DNA of 64,000 nt from Nomia melanderi (GCF_051020985.1 NW_027475133.1:6262001-6326000); one strand, 5' to 3'. Positions 25,216-39,007 are shown, numbered from the stretch's first letter. The notes: generated by a model from the letters alone, not told the origin. Numbers and translations: made by a program.

Positions 25216-26027
25216 CAGATAGCGCAATAAATCAAAGTGCATTGTCTGTAGGAGACACTGGCGCATGAACCTGTGCAGCGGGAACGACCTCGGAATACCA
25301 GGGGCCGAGAAAACGACTGTCTCATGGGGCCGGACACTCAGGGTCAGTGAAAAATCCAATATATATCTGGTGATATCTCGGCTGCTATTACAGATAGGGC
25401 AATAAATCAAAGTGCATTGTCTGTAGGAGGCCCTGGCGCATGAGTCTGTGCAGCGGTGACGACCTCGCACCACCAGGGGCCGAGAAAACCACAGTCTCTT
25501 GGGGCCGGACACTCAGGGTCAGGGGAAAATCCAGTATATATCTGGTGATATCTCGGGTGCTATTAGAGATAGCGCAATAAACCAAAGTGAATTATCTGCC
25601 GGAGGCCCTGGCGCATGAATCTGTGCAGCGGGTACGTCCTCGGACCTCCAGGGGCCGAGACAACCACCGTCTCATGGGGCCGGTCACTCAGGGTCAGGGT
25701 AAAATCCAATATATATCTGCTGATATCTCGGGTGCTATTACAGATAGCGCAATTAATCAAAGTGCATTGTCTGTAGGAGGCCCTGGCGCATGAATCTGTG
25801 AAGGGGGAACGACCTCGCACCACCAGGGGCCGAGAAAACCACAGTCTCATGGGGCCGGACACTAAGGGTCAGGGGAAAATCCAGTATATATCTGGTGATA
25901 TCTCGGGTGCTTTTAGAGATAGCGCAATAAACCAAAGTGAATTATCCGCAGGAGGCCCTGGCGCATGAATCTGTGCAGCGGGAACGTCCTCCGACCTCCA
26001 GGGGCCGAGACAACCACCGTCTCATGG
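25216..26027 (+). repeat. Subregion: about five diverse monomers
   Basis: Satellite units with several private changes: CTGCCGGAGG near 25.6 kb, GAAGGGGGAACG near 25.8 kb, TTTTAGAGAT near 25.9 kb. They separate the 12-mer duplication from the copied block that follows. No gene. Confidence 0.8.
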
Positions 26028-27785
26028 GGCCGGACACTCAGGGTCAGGGTAAAATCCAATATATATCTGGTGATATCTCGGGTGCTATTACAGATAGCGC
26101 AATAAATCAATGTGCATTGTCTGTAGGAGGCCCTGGCGCATGAATCTGTGCAGCGGGAACGACCTCGGACCACCAGGGGCCGAAAAAACCACAGTCTCAT
26201 GGGGCCGGACACTCAGGGTCAGGGTAAAATCCAATATATATCTGGTGATATCTCGGGTGCTATTACAGATAGCGCAATAAATCATAGTGCATTGTCTGTA
26301 GGAGACACTGGCGCATGAACCTGTGCAGCGGGAACGACCTCGGACCACCAGGGGCCGAGAAAACGACCGTCTCATGGGGCCGGACACTCAGGGTCAGTGA
26401 AAAATCCAATATATATCTGGTGATATCTCGGCTGCTATTACAGATAGCGCAATAAATCAAAGTGCATTGTCAGTAGGTGGCCCTGGCGCATGAATCTGTG
26501 CAGCGGGAACGACCTCGGACCACCAGCGGCCGAGAAAACCACAGTCTCATGGGGCCGGACACTCAGGGTCAGGGGAAAATCCAGTATATATCTGGTGATA
26601 TCTCGGGTGCTATTAGAGATAGCGCAATAAACCAAAGTGAATTATCTGCAGGAGGCCCTGGCGCATGAATCTGTGCAGCGGGAACGACCTCGGACCACCA
26701 GGGGCCGAAAAAACCACAGTCTCATGGGGCCGGACACTCATGGTCAGGGTAAAATCCAATATATATCTGGTGATATCTCGGGTGCTATTACAGATAGCGC
26801 AATAAATCAAAGTGCATAGTCTGTAGGAGGCCCCGGCGCATGAATCTGTGCAGCGGGAACGTCCTCGGACCTCCAGGGGCCGAGACAACCACTGTCTCAT
26901 GGGGCCGGACACTCAGGGTCAGGGGAAAATCCAATATATATCTGGTGATATCTCGGGTGCTATTACAGATAGCGTAATAAATGAAAGTGCATTGTCTGTA
27001 GGAGGCCCTGGCACATGAATCTGTGCAGCGGGAACGGCGTCGGACCACCGTGGGCCGAGAAAACGACTGTCTCATAGGGCCGGACACTCAGGGACAGGGG
27101 AAAATCCAGTATATATCTGGTGATATCTCGGGTGCTATTACAGATAGCGCAATAAATGAAAGTGCATTGTCTGCAGGAGGCCCTTGCGAATGAATCTGTT
27201 CAGCGGGAACGACCTCGGATCACCAGGGGCCGAGAAAACTACAGATACATGGGGCCGGACACTCAGGGTCGAGGAAAAATCCAATATATATCTGGTGATA
27301 TCTCGGGTGCTATTAGAGATAGCGCGATAAATCAAAGTGAATTATCTGCAGTAGGCCCTGGCGCATGCATCTGTGCAGCGGGAACGACCTCGGACCACCA
27401 GGGGCCGAGAAAACTACCGTCTCATGGGGCTGGACACTCAGGGTTAGGGAAAAATCCAATATATATCTGGTGATATCTCGGGTGCTATTACAGATAGCGC
27501 GATAAATCAAAGTGCATTGTCTGTAGGAGGCACAGGCGAATGTGTCTGTGCAGCAGGAACGACCTCGAACCACCAGGGGCCGAAAAAACCACAGTCTCAT
27601 GGGGCCGGACACTCAGGGTCAGGGGAAAATCCAATATATATCTGGTGATATCTTGGGTGCTATTAGAGATAGCGCAATAAACCAAAGTGAATTATCTGCA
27701 GTAGGCCCTGGCGCATGAATCTGTGCAGCGGGAACGACCTCGGACCACCAGGGGCCGAGAAAACGACCGTCTCATGGGGCCGGAC
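26028..27785 (+). repeat. Second copy of the 12.9-15.2 kb segment, lacking three monomers
   Basis: This segment aligns with 12904-14374 and 14890-15187. Mismatches include CTGGCCCATG (13.19 kb) against CTGGCGCATG here, GACGTCGG against GGCGTCGG, and the extra A of GAAAAG at 14036. Exactly 525 bp is missing relative to the upstream copy. Confidence 0.8.
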
Positions 27786-30563
27786 GCTCAGGGTCAGTGA
27801 AAAATCCAATATATATCTGGTGATATCTCGGGTGCTATTAGAGATAGCGCAATAAACCAAAGTGAATTATCTGCAGGAGGCGCTGGCGCATGAATCTGTA
27901 CAACGGGAGCGACCTCGGACCACCAGGGGCCGAGAAAACCACAGTCTCATGGGGCCGGACACTCAGGGTCAGGGGAAAATCCAATATATATCTGGTGATA
28001 TCTCGCGTGCTATTAGAGATAGCGCAATAAACCAAAGTGAATTATCTGCAGGAGGCCCTGGCGCGAGCATCTGTGCAGCGGGAACGACCTCGGACCAACA
28101 GGGGCCAAGAAAACCACCGTCTCATGGCGCCGGACACTCAGGGTCAGGGAAAAATCCAATATATATCTGGTGATATCTCGGGTGCTATTAGAGATAGCCC
28201 AATAAATCAAAGTGCATTGTCGGTAGGAGGCCCTGGCGCATGAATCTGTGCAGCGGGAACGACCTCGGACCACCAGGGGCCGGGAAAACCACAGTCTCAT
28301 GGGGCCGGACACTCAGGATCAGGGGAAAATCCAATATATATCTGGTGATATCTCGGGTGCTATTAGAGATAGCGCAATAAACCAAAGTGAATTATCTGCA
28401 GGAGGCCCTGGCGCATGCATCTGTGCCGCGGGAACGACCTCGGACCACCAGGGGCCAAGAAAACCACCGTCTCATGGCGCCGGACACTCAGGGTCAGGGA
28501 AAAATCCAATATATATCTGGTGATATCTCGGGTGCTATTAGAGATAGCCCAATAAATCAAAGTGCATTGTCTGCAGGAGGCCCTGGCGCATAAATCTGTG
28601 CCGCGGGATCGACCTCGGACCACCAGGGGCCGAGAAAACCACCGACACATGGGGCCGGACACTCAGGGTCGAGGAAAAATTCAATATATATCTGGTGACA
28701 TCTCGGGTGCTCTTACAGATAGCGCACTAAACCAAGGTGAATTATCTGCAGGGGGCCCTGGCGCATGAATCTGTGCAGCGGGATCGACCTCGGACCACTA
28801 GGGGCCGAGAAAATCACCGTCTCATGTGGCCGGATTGTCAGGGTCAGGGAAAAATCCAATATATATCTGGTGACATCTCGGGTGCTATTAGAGATAGCGC
28901 AATATACCAAAGTGAATTATCTGCAGGAGGGCCTAGCGTATTAATCTGATCAGCAGGAACGACCTCGGACCACCAGGGGCCGAGAAAGCCACCGTCTCAT
29001 GGGGCCGGACACTCAGGGTCAGGGGAAATTCCAATATGTATATGGTGATATCTCGGGTGCTATTAGAGATAGCCCAATAAATCAAAGTGCATTGTCGGTA
29101 GGAGGCCCTGGCGCATGAATCTGTGCAGCGGGAACGACCTCGGACCACCAGGGGCCGAGAAAACCACAGTCTCATGGGGCCGGACACTCAGGGTCAGGGG
29201 AAAATCCAATATATATCTGGTGATATTTCGGGTGCTATTAGAGATAGCGCAATAAATCAAAGTGCATTGTCTGTAGGAGGCCCTGGCGCATGAATCTGTG
29301 CAGCGGGAACGACCTCGGAACACCAGGGACCGAGAAAACCACAGCCTCATGGGGCCGGACACTCAGGGTCAGTGAAAAATCCAATATATATGTGGTGATA
29401 TCTCGGGTGCTATCACAGATAGCGCAATAAATCAAAGTGCATTATCTGTAGGAGACCCTGGCGCATGAATCTGTGCAGCGGGAACGACCTCGGAACACCA
29501 GGGACCGAGAAAACCACCGTCTCATGGGGCCGGACACTCAGGGTCAGTGAAAAATCCAATATATATGTGGTGATATCTCGGGTGCTATTACAGATAGCGC
29601 AATAAATCAAAGTGAATTATCTGCAGTAGGCCCTGGCGCATGAATCTGTGCAGCGGGAACGACCTCGGCCCACCAGGGGCCGAGAAAACTACCGTCTCAT
29701 GGGGCCGGTCACTCAGGGTCAGTGAAGAATGCAATATATATCTGCTGATATCTCGGGTGCTATTAGAGATAGCGCAATAAACCAAAGTGAATTATCTGCA
29801 GGAGGCCCTGGCGCATGAATCTGTGCAGCGGGAACGACCTCGGACCACCAGGGGCCGAGAAAACGACCGTCTCATGGGGCCGGACACTCAGGGTCAGGGA
29901 AAAATCCAATATATATCTGGTGATATCTCGGGTGCTATTACAGATATCGCAATAAACCAAAGTGCACTGTCTGTAGGAGGCCCTGGCGCATGAATCTGGG
30001 CAGCGGGAACGACCTCGGACCACCAGGGGCCGAGAAAACCACCGTCTCATGGGTCCGGACACTCAGGGTCAGGGGAAAATCCAATATATATCTGGTGATA
30101 TCTCGGGTGATATTAGAGATAGCGCAATAAACCAAAGTGAATTATCTGAAGGAGGCCCTGGCGCATGCATCTCTGCAGCGGGAACGACCTCGGACCACCA
30201 GGGGCCAAGAAAACCACCGTCTCAAGGCGCCGGACACTCAGGGTCAGGGAAAAATCCAATATATATCTGGTGATATCTCGGGTGCTATTTGAGATAGCGC
30301 AATAAATCAAAGTGCATTGTCTGTAGGAGGCCCAGGCGCATGAATCTGGCCAGCGGGAACCACCTCGGACCACCATGGGCCGAGAAAACCACAGTCTCAT
30401 GGGGCCGGACACTCAGGGTCAGGGGAAAATCCAATATATATCTGGTGATATCTCGGGTGCTATTACAGATAGCGCAATAAACCAAAGTGCATTGTCTGTA
30501 GGAGGCCCTTGCGAATGATTCTGTGGCGCAGGAACGACCTCGGACCACCAGTGGCCGAGAAAA

Positions 30564-30610
30564 TTACAGATATTCGGAATCCCTAACCCAAGGTCATGTA
30601 AAAATCCAGC
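30564..30610 (+). repeat. Divergent-block monomer 2 of 14
   Basis: Same 47-bp block, with the private change AATCCCTAACCC in place of AATCCGTCACCC and the right edge CCAGCAAATATC. It is preceded by CCAGTGGCCGAG and TGATTCTGTGGCGCAGG. Confidence 0.9.
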
Positions 30611-31438
30611 AAATATCTGGTGATATCTCGGGTGCTATTAGAGATAGCGCAATAAACCAAAGTGCATTGTCTGTAGGAGGCCCTGGCGAATGAATCTGGT
30701 CAGCGGGAACGACCTAGGACCACCAGGGGCCGAGAAAACCACCGACTCACGGGGCCGGACACTCAGGGTCAGGGGAAAATCCAATATATATCTGGTGATA
30801 TCTCGCGTGCTATTAGAGATAGCGCAATAAACCAAAGTGAATTATCTGCAGGAGGCCCTGGCCCGAGCATCTGTGCAGCGGGAACGACCTCGGACCACCA
30901 GGGGCCAAGAAAACCACCGTCTCATGGCGCCGGACACTCAGGGTCAGGGAAAAATCCAATATATATCTGGTGATATCTCGGGTGCTATTAGAGATAGCGC
31001 ACTAAATCAAAGTGCATTGTCTGTAGGAGGCCCAGGCGCATGAATCTGGCCAGCGGGAAAGACCTCGGACCACCAGGGGCCGAGAAAACCACAGTCTCAT
31101 GGAGCCGGACACTCAGGGTCAGGGAAAAATCCAATATATATCTGGTGATATCGCGGGTGCTATTACAGATAGCGCAATAAATCAAAGTGCATTGTCTGTA
31201 GGAGGCCAAGGCGAATGAATCTGTGCAGCGGGAACGACCTCGGACGACCAGGGGCTGAGAAAACCACCGTCTCATGGATCCGGACACTCAGGGTCAGGGG
31301 AAAATCCAATATATATCTGGTGATATCTCGGGTGCAATTACAGATAGCGGAAGAAACCAAAGTGCATTGTCTGTAGGAGGCCCTTGCGAATGAATCTGTG
31401 CCGCAGGAACGACCTCGGACCACCAGTGGCCGAGAAAA

Positions 31439-31485
31439 TTACAGATATTCGGAATCCGTCACCCAAGATCATGTAAAAATCCAGC
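31439..31485 (+). repeat. Divergent-block monomer 3 of 14
   Basis: Same block with the CAAGATCATG subvariant and right edge CCAGCAAATATC, preceded by CCAGTGGCC. Confidence 0.9.
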
Positions 31486-32048
31486 AAATATCTGGTGATA
31501 TCTCGGGTGCTATTACAGATAGCGCAATAAATCAAAGTGCATTGACTGTAGGAGGCCCAGTCGAATAAATCTGGCCAGCTGGAACGACCTCGGACCACCA
31601 GGGGCCGAGAAAACCACAGTCTCATGGGGCCGCACACTCAGGGTCAGGGTAAAATCCAATATTTATCTGGTGATATCTCGGGTGCTATTACAGATAGCCC
31701 AATAAATCAAAGTGCATTGTCGGTAGGAGGCCCAGGCGCATGAATCTGGCCAGCGGGAACGACCTCGGACCACCAGGGGCCGAGAAAACCTCAGTCTCAT
31801 GGGGCCGGACACTCAGGGTCAGGGGAAAATCCAATATATATCTGGTGATATCTCGGGTGCTATTAGAGATAGAGCAATAAACCAAAGTGAATTATCTGCA
31901 GGAGGCCCTGGCGCATGCATCTGTGCAGCGGGAACGACCTCGGACCACCAGGGGCCAAGAAAACCACCGTGTCATGGCGCCGGACACTCAGGGTCAGGGG
32001 AAAATCCAATATATATCTGGTGATATCTCGGGTGCTATTAGAGATAGC

Positions 32049-32062
32049 GAAATAAACGAAGT
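32049..32062 (+). repeat. -1 bp monomer (AATAAACGAAGTG)
   Basis: ATAAACCAAAGTG reads ATAAACGAAGTG, linked to AGCGAAATAA. The 174-bp unit is a multiple of 3, so reading frames run on into the next unit; this explains an unusually long minus-strand frame across this point. Same variant near 38879 and 39414. Confidence 0.85.
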
Positions 32063-32487
32063 GAATTATCTGCAGGAGGCCCTGGCGCATGCATCTGTGC
32101 AGCGGGAACGACCTCGGACCACCAGGGGCCAAGAAAACCACCGTCTCATGGCGCCGGACACTCAGGGTCAGGGAAAAATCCAATATATATCTGGTGATAT
32201 CTCGGGTGCTATTTGAGATAGCGCAATAAATCAAAGTGCATTGTCTGTAGGAGGCCCAGGCGCATGAATCTGGCCAGCGGGAACGACCTCGGACCACCAG
32301 GGGCCGAGAAAACCTCAGTCTCATGGGGCCGGACACTCAGGGTCAGGGGAAAATCCAATATATATCTGGTGATATCTCGGGTGCTATTACAGATAGCGCA
32401 ATAAACCAAAGTGCATTGTCTGTAGGAGGCCCTTGCGAATGAATCTGTACCGCAGGAACGACCTCGGACCACCAGTGGCCGAGAAAA

Positions 32488-32534
32488 TTACAGATATTCG
32501 GAATCCGTCACCCAAGGTCATGTAAAAATCCAGC
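32488..32534 (+). repeat. Divergent-block monomer 4 of 14
   Basis: Same block with CAAGGTCATG and right edge CCAGCATATATC, preceded by CCAGTGGCC. Confidence 0.9.
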
Positions 32535-32874
32535 ATATATCTGGTGATATCTCGGGTGCTATTACAGATAGCGCAATAAACCAAAGCGCATTGTCTGTAG
32601 GAGGCCCTGGCGCATGAATCTGGGCAGCGGGAACGACGTCGGACCACCAGGGGACGAGAAAATCACCGTCTCATGAAGCCGGACACTCAGGGTCAGGGAA
32701 AAATCCAATATATATCTGGTGATATCTCGGGTGCTATTACAGATAGCGCAATAAACCAAAGTGCACTGTCTGTAGGAGGCCCTGGCGCATGAATCTGGGC
32801 AGCGGGAACGACCTCGGACCACCAGGGGCCGAGAAAACCAGCGTCTCATGGGGCCGGACACTCAGGGTCAGGGG

Positions 32875-34041
32875 AAAATCCAATATATATCTGGTGATAT
32901 CTCGGGTGCTATTACAGATAGCGCAATAAACCAAAGTGCATTGTCTGTAGGAGGCCCTTGCGAATGATTCTGTGCCGCAGGAACGACCTCGGACCACCAG
33001 TGGCCGAGAAAATTACAGATATTCGGAATCCGTCACCCAAGATCATGTAAAAATCCAGCAAATATCTGGTGATATCTCGGGTGCTATTAGAGATAGCGCA
33101 ATAAATCAAAGTGCATTGTCTGTAGGAGGCCCAGGCGAATGAATCTGGCCAGCAGGAACGACCTCCGACCACCAGGGGCCGAGTAAACCACCGTCTCATG
33201 GGGCCGGACACTCAGGGTCAGGGAGAAATCCAATATATATCTGGTGATATCTCGGGTGCTATTACAGATAGCGCAATAAATCAAAGTGCATTGTCTGTAG
33301 GAGGCCCAGGCGAATAAATCTGGCCAGCTGGAACGACCACGGACCACCAGGGGCCGAGAAAACCACAGTCTCATGGGGCCGCACACTCAGGTTCAGGGTA
33401 AAATCCAATATTTATCTGGTGATATCTCGGGTGCTATTACAGATAGCCCAATAAATCAAAGTGCATTGTCGGTAGGAGGCCCTGGCGCATGAATCTGTGC
33501 AGCGGGAACGACCTCGGACCACCAGGGGCCGGGAAAACCACAGTCTCATGGGGCCGGACACTCAGGGTCAGGGGAAAACCCAATATATATCTGGTGATAT
33601 CTCGGGTGCTATTAGAGATAGCGCAATAAACCAAAGTGAATTATCTGCAGGAGGCCTTGGCGCATGCATCTGTGCAGCGGGAACGACCTCGGACCACCAG
33701 GGGCCAAGAAAACCACCGTCTCATGGCGCCGGACACTCAGGGTCAGGGAAAAATCCAATATATATCTGGTGATATCTCGGGTGCTATTAGAGATAGCGCA
33801 ATAAATCAAAGTGCATTGTCTGTAGGAGGCCCAGGCGCATGAATCTGGCCAGCGGGAACGACCTCGGACCACCAGGGGCCGAGAAAACCACAGTCTCATG
33901 GGGCCGGACACTCAGGGTCAGGGGAAAATCCAACATATATCTGGTGATATCTCGGGTGCAATTACAGATAGCTTAATAAATCAAAGTGCATTGTCTGTAG
34001 GAGGCCCAGGCGAATGAATCTGTGCAGCGGTAACGACCTCG
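32875..34041 (+). repeat. Segment duplicated 6,996 bp downstream (copy 1)
   Basis: Bases 32875-34041 match 39871-41037 with a few substitutions (GACCACGG against GACCTCGG near 33.34/40.33 kb; CAGGGGCC against CAGGCGCC near 33.17/40.17 kb). Both copies contain a divergent-block unit and a TGATTCTGTGCCGCAGG unit in the same place. The offset is 40 units minus 4 bp. Confidence 0.85.
33013..33059 (+). repeat. Divergent-block monomer 5 of 14
   Basis: CAAGATCATG subvariant with right edge CCAGCAAATATC. It lies in the segment duplicated at 39.87-41.04 kb and pairs with copy 10. Confidence 0.9.
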
Positions 34042-34587
34042 TACCACCAGGGACCGAGAAAACCACCGTCTCATGGGGCCGGACACTCAGGGTCAGTGAA
34101 AAATCCAATATATATGTGTTGATATCTCGGGTGCTATTACAGATACCACAATAAATCAAAGTGCATTGTCTGTAGGAGACACTGGCGCATGAACCTGTGC
34201 AGCGGGAACGACCTCGGACCACCAGGGGCCGAGAAAACGACCGTCTCATGGGGCCGGACGCTCAGGGTCAGGGGAAAATCCAATATATATCTGGTGATAT
34301 CTCGGGTGATATTAGAGATAGCGCAATAAACCAAAGTGAATTATCTGAAGGAGGCCCTGGCGCATGCATCTGTGCAGCGGGAACGACCTCGGACCACCAG
34401 GGGCCAAGAAAACCACCGTCTCATGGCGCCGGACACTCAGGGTCAGGGAAAAATCCAATATATATCTGGTGATATCTCGGGTGCTATTTGAGATAGCGCA
34501 ATAAATCAAAGTGCATTGTCTGTAGGAGGCCCAGGCGAATGAATCTGTGCAGCGGTAATGACCTCGGACCACCAGGGGCCGAGAAAA

Positions 34588-34634
34588 TTATAGATATTCG
34601 GAATCCGTCACCCAAGGTCATGTAAAAATCCACT
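34588..34634 (+). repeat. Divergent-block monomer 6 of 14
   Basis: TTATAGATATTC subvariant preceded by CCAGGGGCC. The right edge is altered to CCACTATATATC. It pairs with copy 12 in the 8.57-kb duplication. Confidence 0.9.
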
Positions 34635-36713
34635 ATATATCTGGTGATATCTCGGGTGCTATTACAGATAGCCCAATAAATCAAAGTGCATTGTCTATAG
34701 GAGGCCCTGGCGCATGAATCTGTGCAGCGGGAACGACCTCGGAACACCAGGGACCGAGAAAACCACCGTCTCATGGGGCCGGACACTCGGGGTCAGTGAA
34801 ATATCCAATATATATGTGTTGATATCTCGGGTGCTATTAGAGATAGCGCAATAAACCATAGTGAATTATCTGCAGGAGGCCCTGGCGCATGAATCTGTAC
34901 AACGGGAACGACCTCGGACCACCAGGGGCCGAGAAAACCACAGTCTCATGCGGCCGGACTGTCAGGGTCAGGGAAAAATACAATATATATCAGGTGATAT
35001 CTCGGGTGCTATTAGAGATAGCGAAATAAATCAAAGTGCATTGTCTGCAGGAGGCCCTGGCGCATAAATCTGTGCCGCGGGATCGACCTCGGACCACCAG
35101 GGGCCGAGAAAACCACCGACACATGGGGCCGGACACTCAGGGTCGAGGAAAAATTCAATATATATCTGGTGATATCTCGGGTGCTCTTACAGATAGCGCA
35201 CTAAACCAAGCTGAATTATCTGCAGGGGGCCCTGGCGCATGAATCTGTGCAGCGGGATCGACCTCGGACCACTAGGGGCCGAGAAAATCACCGTCTCATG
35301 GGGCCGGATTGTCAGGGTCAGGGAAAAATCCAATATATATCTGGTGACATCTCGGGTGCTATTAGAGATAGCGCAATATACCAAAGTGAATTATCTGCAG
35401 GAGGGCCTAGCGTATTAATCTGAGCAGCAGGAACGACCTCGGACCACCAGGGGCCGAGAAAGCCACCGTCTCATGGGGCCGGACACTCAGGGTCAGGGGA
35501 AAATCCAATATGTATATGGTTATATCTCGGGTGCTATTAGAGATAGCGCAATAAATCAAAGTGCATTGTCTGTAGGAGTATCTGGCGCATGAATCTGTGC
35601 AGCGGGAACGACCTCGGACCACCAGGGGCCGAGAAAACCACAGTCTCATGGGGCCGGACACTCAGGGTCAGGGGAAAATCCAATATATATCTGGTGATAT
35701 TTCGGGTGCTATTAGAGATAGCGCAATAAATCAAAGTGCATTGTCTGTAGGAGACCCTGGCGCATGAACCTGTGCAGCGGGCACGACCTCGGACCACCAG
35801 GGGCCGAGAAAACGACCGTCTCATGGGGCCGGACGCTCAGGGTCAGTGAAAAATCCAATATATATCTGGTGATATCTCGGGTGCTATTAGAGATAGCGCA
35901 ATAAACCAAAGTGAATTATCTGCAGGAGGCCCTGGCGCATGAATCTGTACAACGGGAGCGACCTCGGACCACAAGGGGCCGAGAAAACCACAGTCTCATG
36001 GGGCCGGACACTCAGGGTCAGGGGAAAATCCAATATAGATCTGGTGATATCTCGGGTGCTATTACAGATAGCGCAATAAACCAAAGTGAATTATCTGCAG
36101 GAGGCCCTGGCGCATGAATCTGTGCAAGGGGAACGACCTCGGACCACCAGGGGCCGAGAAAACCACAGTCTCATGGGGCCGGACACTCAGGGTCAGGGGA
36201 AAATCCAATATATATCTGGTGATATCTCGGGTGCTATTACAGATAGCGCACTAAACCAAGGTGAATTATCTGCAGGGGGCCCTGGCGCATGACTCCGTGC
36301 AGCGGGATCGACCTCGGACCACTAGGGGCCGAGAAAATCACCGTCTCATGGGGCCGGATTGTCAGGGTCAGGGAAAAATCCAATATATATCTGGTGACAT
36401 CTCGGGTGCTATTAGAGATAGCGCAATAAACCAAAGTGAATTATCTATAGGATGCCCTGGCGCATGAATCTGTGCAGCGGGGTCGACCTCGGACCACCAG
36501 GGACCGAGAAAAACATTGACACATGGGGCCGGACTGTCAGGGTCAGGGAAAAATCCAATATATATCTTTTGATATCACGGGTGCTATTAGAGGTAGCGCA
36601 ATATACCAAAGTGAATTATCTGCAGGAGGGCCTAGCGTATTAATCTGAGCAGCAGGAACGACCTCGGACCACCAGGGGCCGAGAAAACCACCGTCTCATG
36701 GGGCCGGACACTC

Positions 36714-36726
36714 AGGGTCGGGGAAA
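36714..36726 (+). repeat. -1 bp monomer (GGTCGGGGAAAATCC)
   Basis: GGTCAGGGGAAAATCC lacks one base. The duplicated copy near 45.11 kb has the normal GGTCAGGGGAAAATCC, so the change is private to this copy. Confidence 0.8.
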
Positions 36727-38611
36727 ATCCAATATGTATATGGTGATATCTCGGGTGCTATTAGAGATAGCGCAACAAATCAAAGTGAATTATCTGCAGG
36801 ACGCCCTGGCGCATGAATCTGTGCAGCGGGGACGACCTCGGACCACCATGGGCCGAGAAAACCACCGTCTCATGGGGCCGGGCTGTCAGGGTCAGGGGAA
36901 AATCCAATATATATCTGGTGATATCTCGGGTGCTATTACAGATAGCGCAATAAATCAAAGTGCATTGTCTGTAGGAGGCCCTGGCGCATGAATCTGTGCA
37001 GCGGGAACGACCTCGGACCACCAGGGGCCGAAAAAACCACTGTCTCATGGGGCCGGACACTCAGGGTCAGGGTAAAATCCAATATATATCTGGTGATATC
37101 TCGAGTGCTATTAGAGATAGCGCAATAAACCAAAGTGAATTATCTGCAGGAGGCCCTGGCGCGAGCATCTGTGCAGCGGGAACGACCTCGGACCACCAGG
37201 GGCCAAGAAAACCACCGTCTCATGGCGCCGGACACTCAGGGTCAGGGAAAAATCCAATATATATCTGGTGATATCTCGGGTGCTATTAGAGATAGCGCAC
37301 TAAATCAAAGTGCATTGTCTGTAGGAGGCCCAGGCGCATGAATCTGGCCAGCAGGAACGACCTCCGACCACCAGGGGCCGAGTAAACCACCGTCTCATGG
37401 GGCCGGACACTCAGGGTCAGGGAAAAATCCAATATATATCTGGTGATATCTCGGGTGCTATTACAGATAGCGCAATAAATCAAAGTGCATTGACTGTAGG
37501 AGGCCCAGGCGAATAAATCTGGCCAGCTGGAACGACCTCGGACCACCAGGGGCCGAGAAAACCACAGTCTCACGGGGCCGCACACTCAGGGTCAGGGTAA
37601 AATCCAATATTTATCTGGTGATATCTCGGGTGCTATTACAGATAGCCCAATAAATCAAAGTGCATTGTCGGTAGGAGGCCCAGGCGCATGAATCTGGCCA
37701 GCGGGAACGACCTCGGACCACCAGGGGCCGAGAAAACCTCAGTCTCATGGGGCCGGACACTCAGGGTCAGGGGAAAATCCAATATATATCTGGTGATATC
37801 TCGGGTGCTATTAGAGATAGCGCAATAAACCAAAGTGAATTATCTGCAGGAGGCCCTGGCGCATGCATCTGTGCAGCGGGAACGACCTCGGACCACCAGG
37901 GGCCAAGAAAACCACCGTGTCATGGCGCCGGACACTCAGGGTCAGGGAAAAATCCAATATATATCTGGTGATATCTCGGGTGCTATTAGAGATAGCGCAA
38001 TAAATCAAAGTGCATTGTCTGTAGGAGGCCCAGGCGCATGAATCTGGCCAGCGGGAACGACCTCGGACCACCAGGGGCCGAGAAAACCACAGTCTCATGG
38101 GGCCGGACACTCAGGGTCAGGGGAAAATCCAATATATATCTGGTGATATCTCGGGTGCTATTAGAGATAGCGCAATAAACCAAAGTGAATTATCTGCAGG
38201 AGGCCCTGGCGCATGCATCTGTGCAGCGGGAACGACCTCGGACCACCAGGGGCCAAGAAAACCACCGTCTCATGGCGCCGGACACTCAGGGTCAGGGAAA
38301 AATCCAATATATATCTGGTGATATCTCGCGTGCTATTAGAGATAGCGCAATAAATCAAAGTGCATTGTCTGTAGGAGGCCCAGGCGCATGAATCTGGCCA
38401 GCGGGAACGACCTCGGACCACCAGGGGCCGAGAAAACCACAGTCTCATGGGGCCGGACACTCAGGGTCAGGGGAAAATCCAATAAATATCTGGTGATATC
38501 TCGGGTGCTATTACAGATAGCGCAATAAACCAAAGTGCATTGTCTGTAGGAGGCCCTTGCGAATGAATCTGTGCCGCAGGAACGACCTCGGACCACCAGT
38601 GGCCGAGAAAA

Positions 38612-38658
38612 TTACAGATATTCGGAATCCGTCACCCAAGGTCATGTAAAAATCCAGC
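38612..38658 (+). repeat. Divergent-block monomer 7 of 14
   Basis: TTACAGATATTC form with CAAGGTCATG and right edge CCAGCAAATATC, preceded by CCAGTGGCC. Confidence 0.9.
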
Positions 38659-38872
38659 AAATATCTGGTGATATCTCGGGTGCTATTAGAGATAGCGCAA
38701 TAAACCAAAGTGCATTGTCTGTAGGAGGCCCTGGCGCATGAATCCGGGCAGCGGGAACGACCTCGGACCACCAGGGGCCGAGAAAAACACCGACTCACGG
38801 GGCTGGACACTCAGGGTCAGGGGAAAATCCAATATATATATGGTGATATCTCGGGTGCTATTAGAGATAGCG

Positions 38873-38886
38873 AAATAAACGAAGTG
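38873..38886 (+). repeat. -1 bp monomer (AATAAACGAAGTG), second copy
   Basis: Same linked AGCGAAATAAACGAAGTG variant. It is followed by a divergent-block unit. Confidence 0.85.
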
Positions 38887-38960
38887 AATTATCTGCAGGA
38901 GGCCCTGGCGCATGCATCTGTGCAGCGGGAACGACCTCGGACCACCAGTGGCCGAGAAAA

Positions 38961-39007
38961 TTACAGATATTCGGAATCCGTCACCCAAGGTCATGTAAAA
39001 ATCCAGC
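38961..39007 (+). repeat. Divergent-block monomer 8 of 14
   Basis: TTACAGATATTC form with right edge CCAGCATATATC. It sits in the unit that follows the 1-bp deletion near 38879. Confidence 0.9.

Larger units (their letters stand above)
27786..32874 (+). repeat. Subregion: monomers with the first GCGTATTAATC and clustered divergent-block units
   Basis: Units frequently carry GGGCCAAGAAAACC with ATGGCGCCGG (near 28.1, 28.5, 30.2, 30.9, 31.97 and 32.1 kb). The stretch 28562-29060 recurs at about 35.04-35.53 and 43.61-44.10 kb. One unit near 32.05 kb is 174 bp. Satellite only. Confidence 0.8.
34310..37008 (+). repeat. Segment duplicated about 8.57 kb downstream (copy 1)
   Basis: This segment matches 42881-45405. 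The offset is 8,571 bp up to about 36.07 kb, then 8,396, a drop of exactly 175: one unit present here (about 36.07-36.25 kb) is missing downstream. It becomes 8,397 after the 1-bp deletion near 36721. Scattered substitutions include GAGTATCTGGC here against GAGGCCCTGGC. Confidence 0.85.

Noticed and set aside
31863..32336. 157-codon minus-strand frame
   Set aside because: It arises only because a 1-bp deletion near 32056 makes a 174-bp unit (58 codons), so the frame continues into the next monomer. Its translation is the same repeat read twice.
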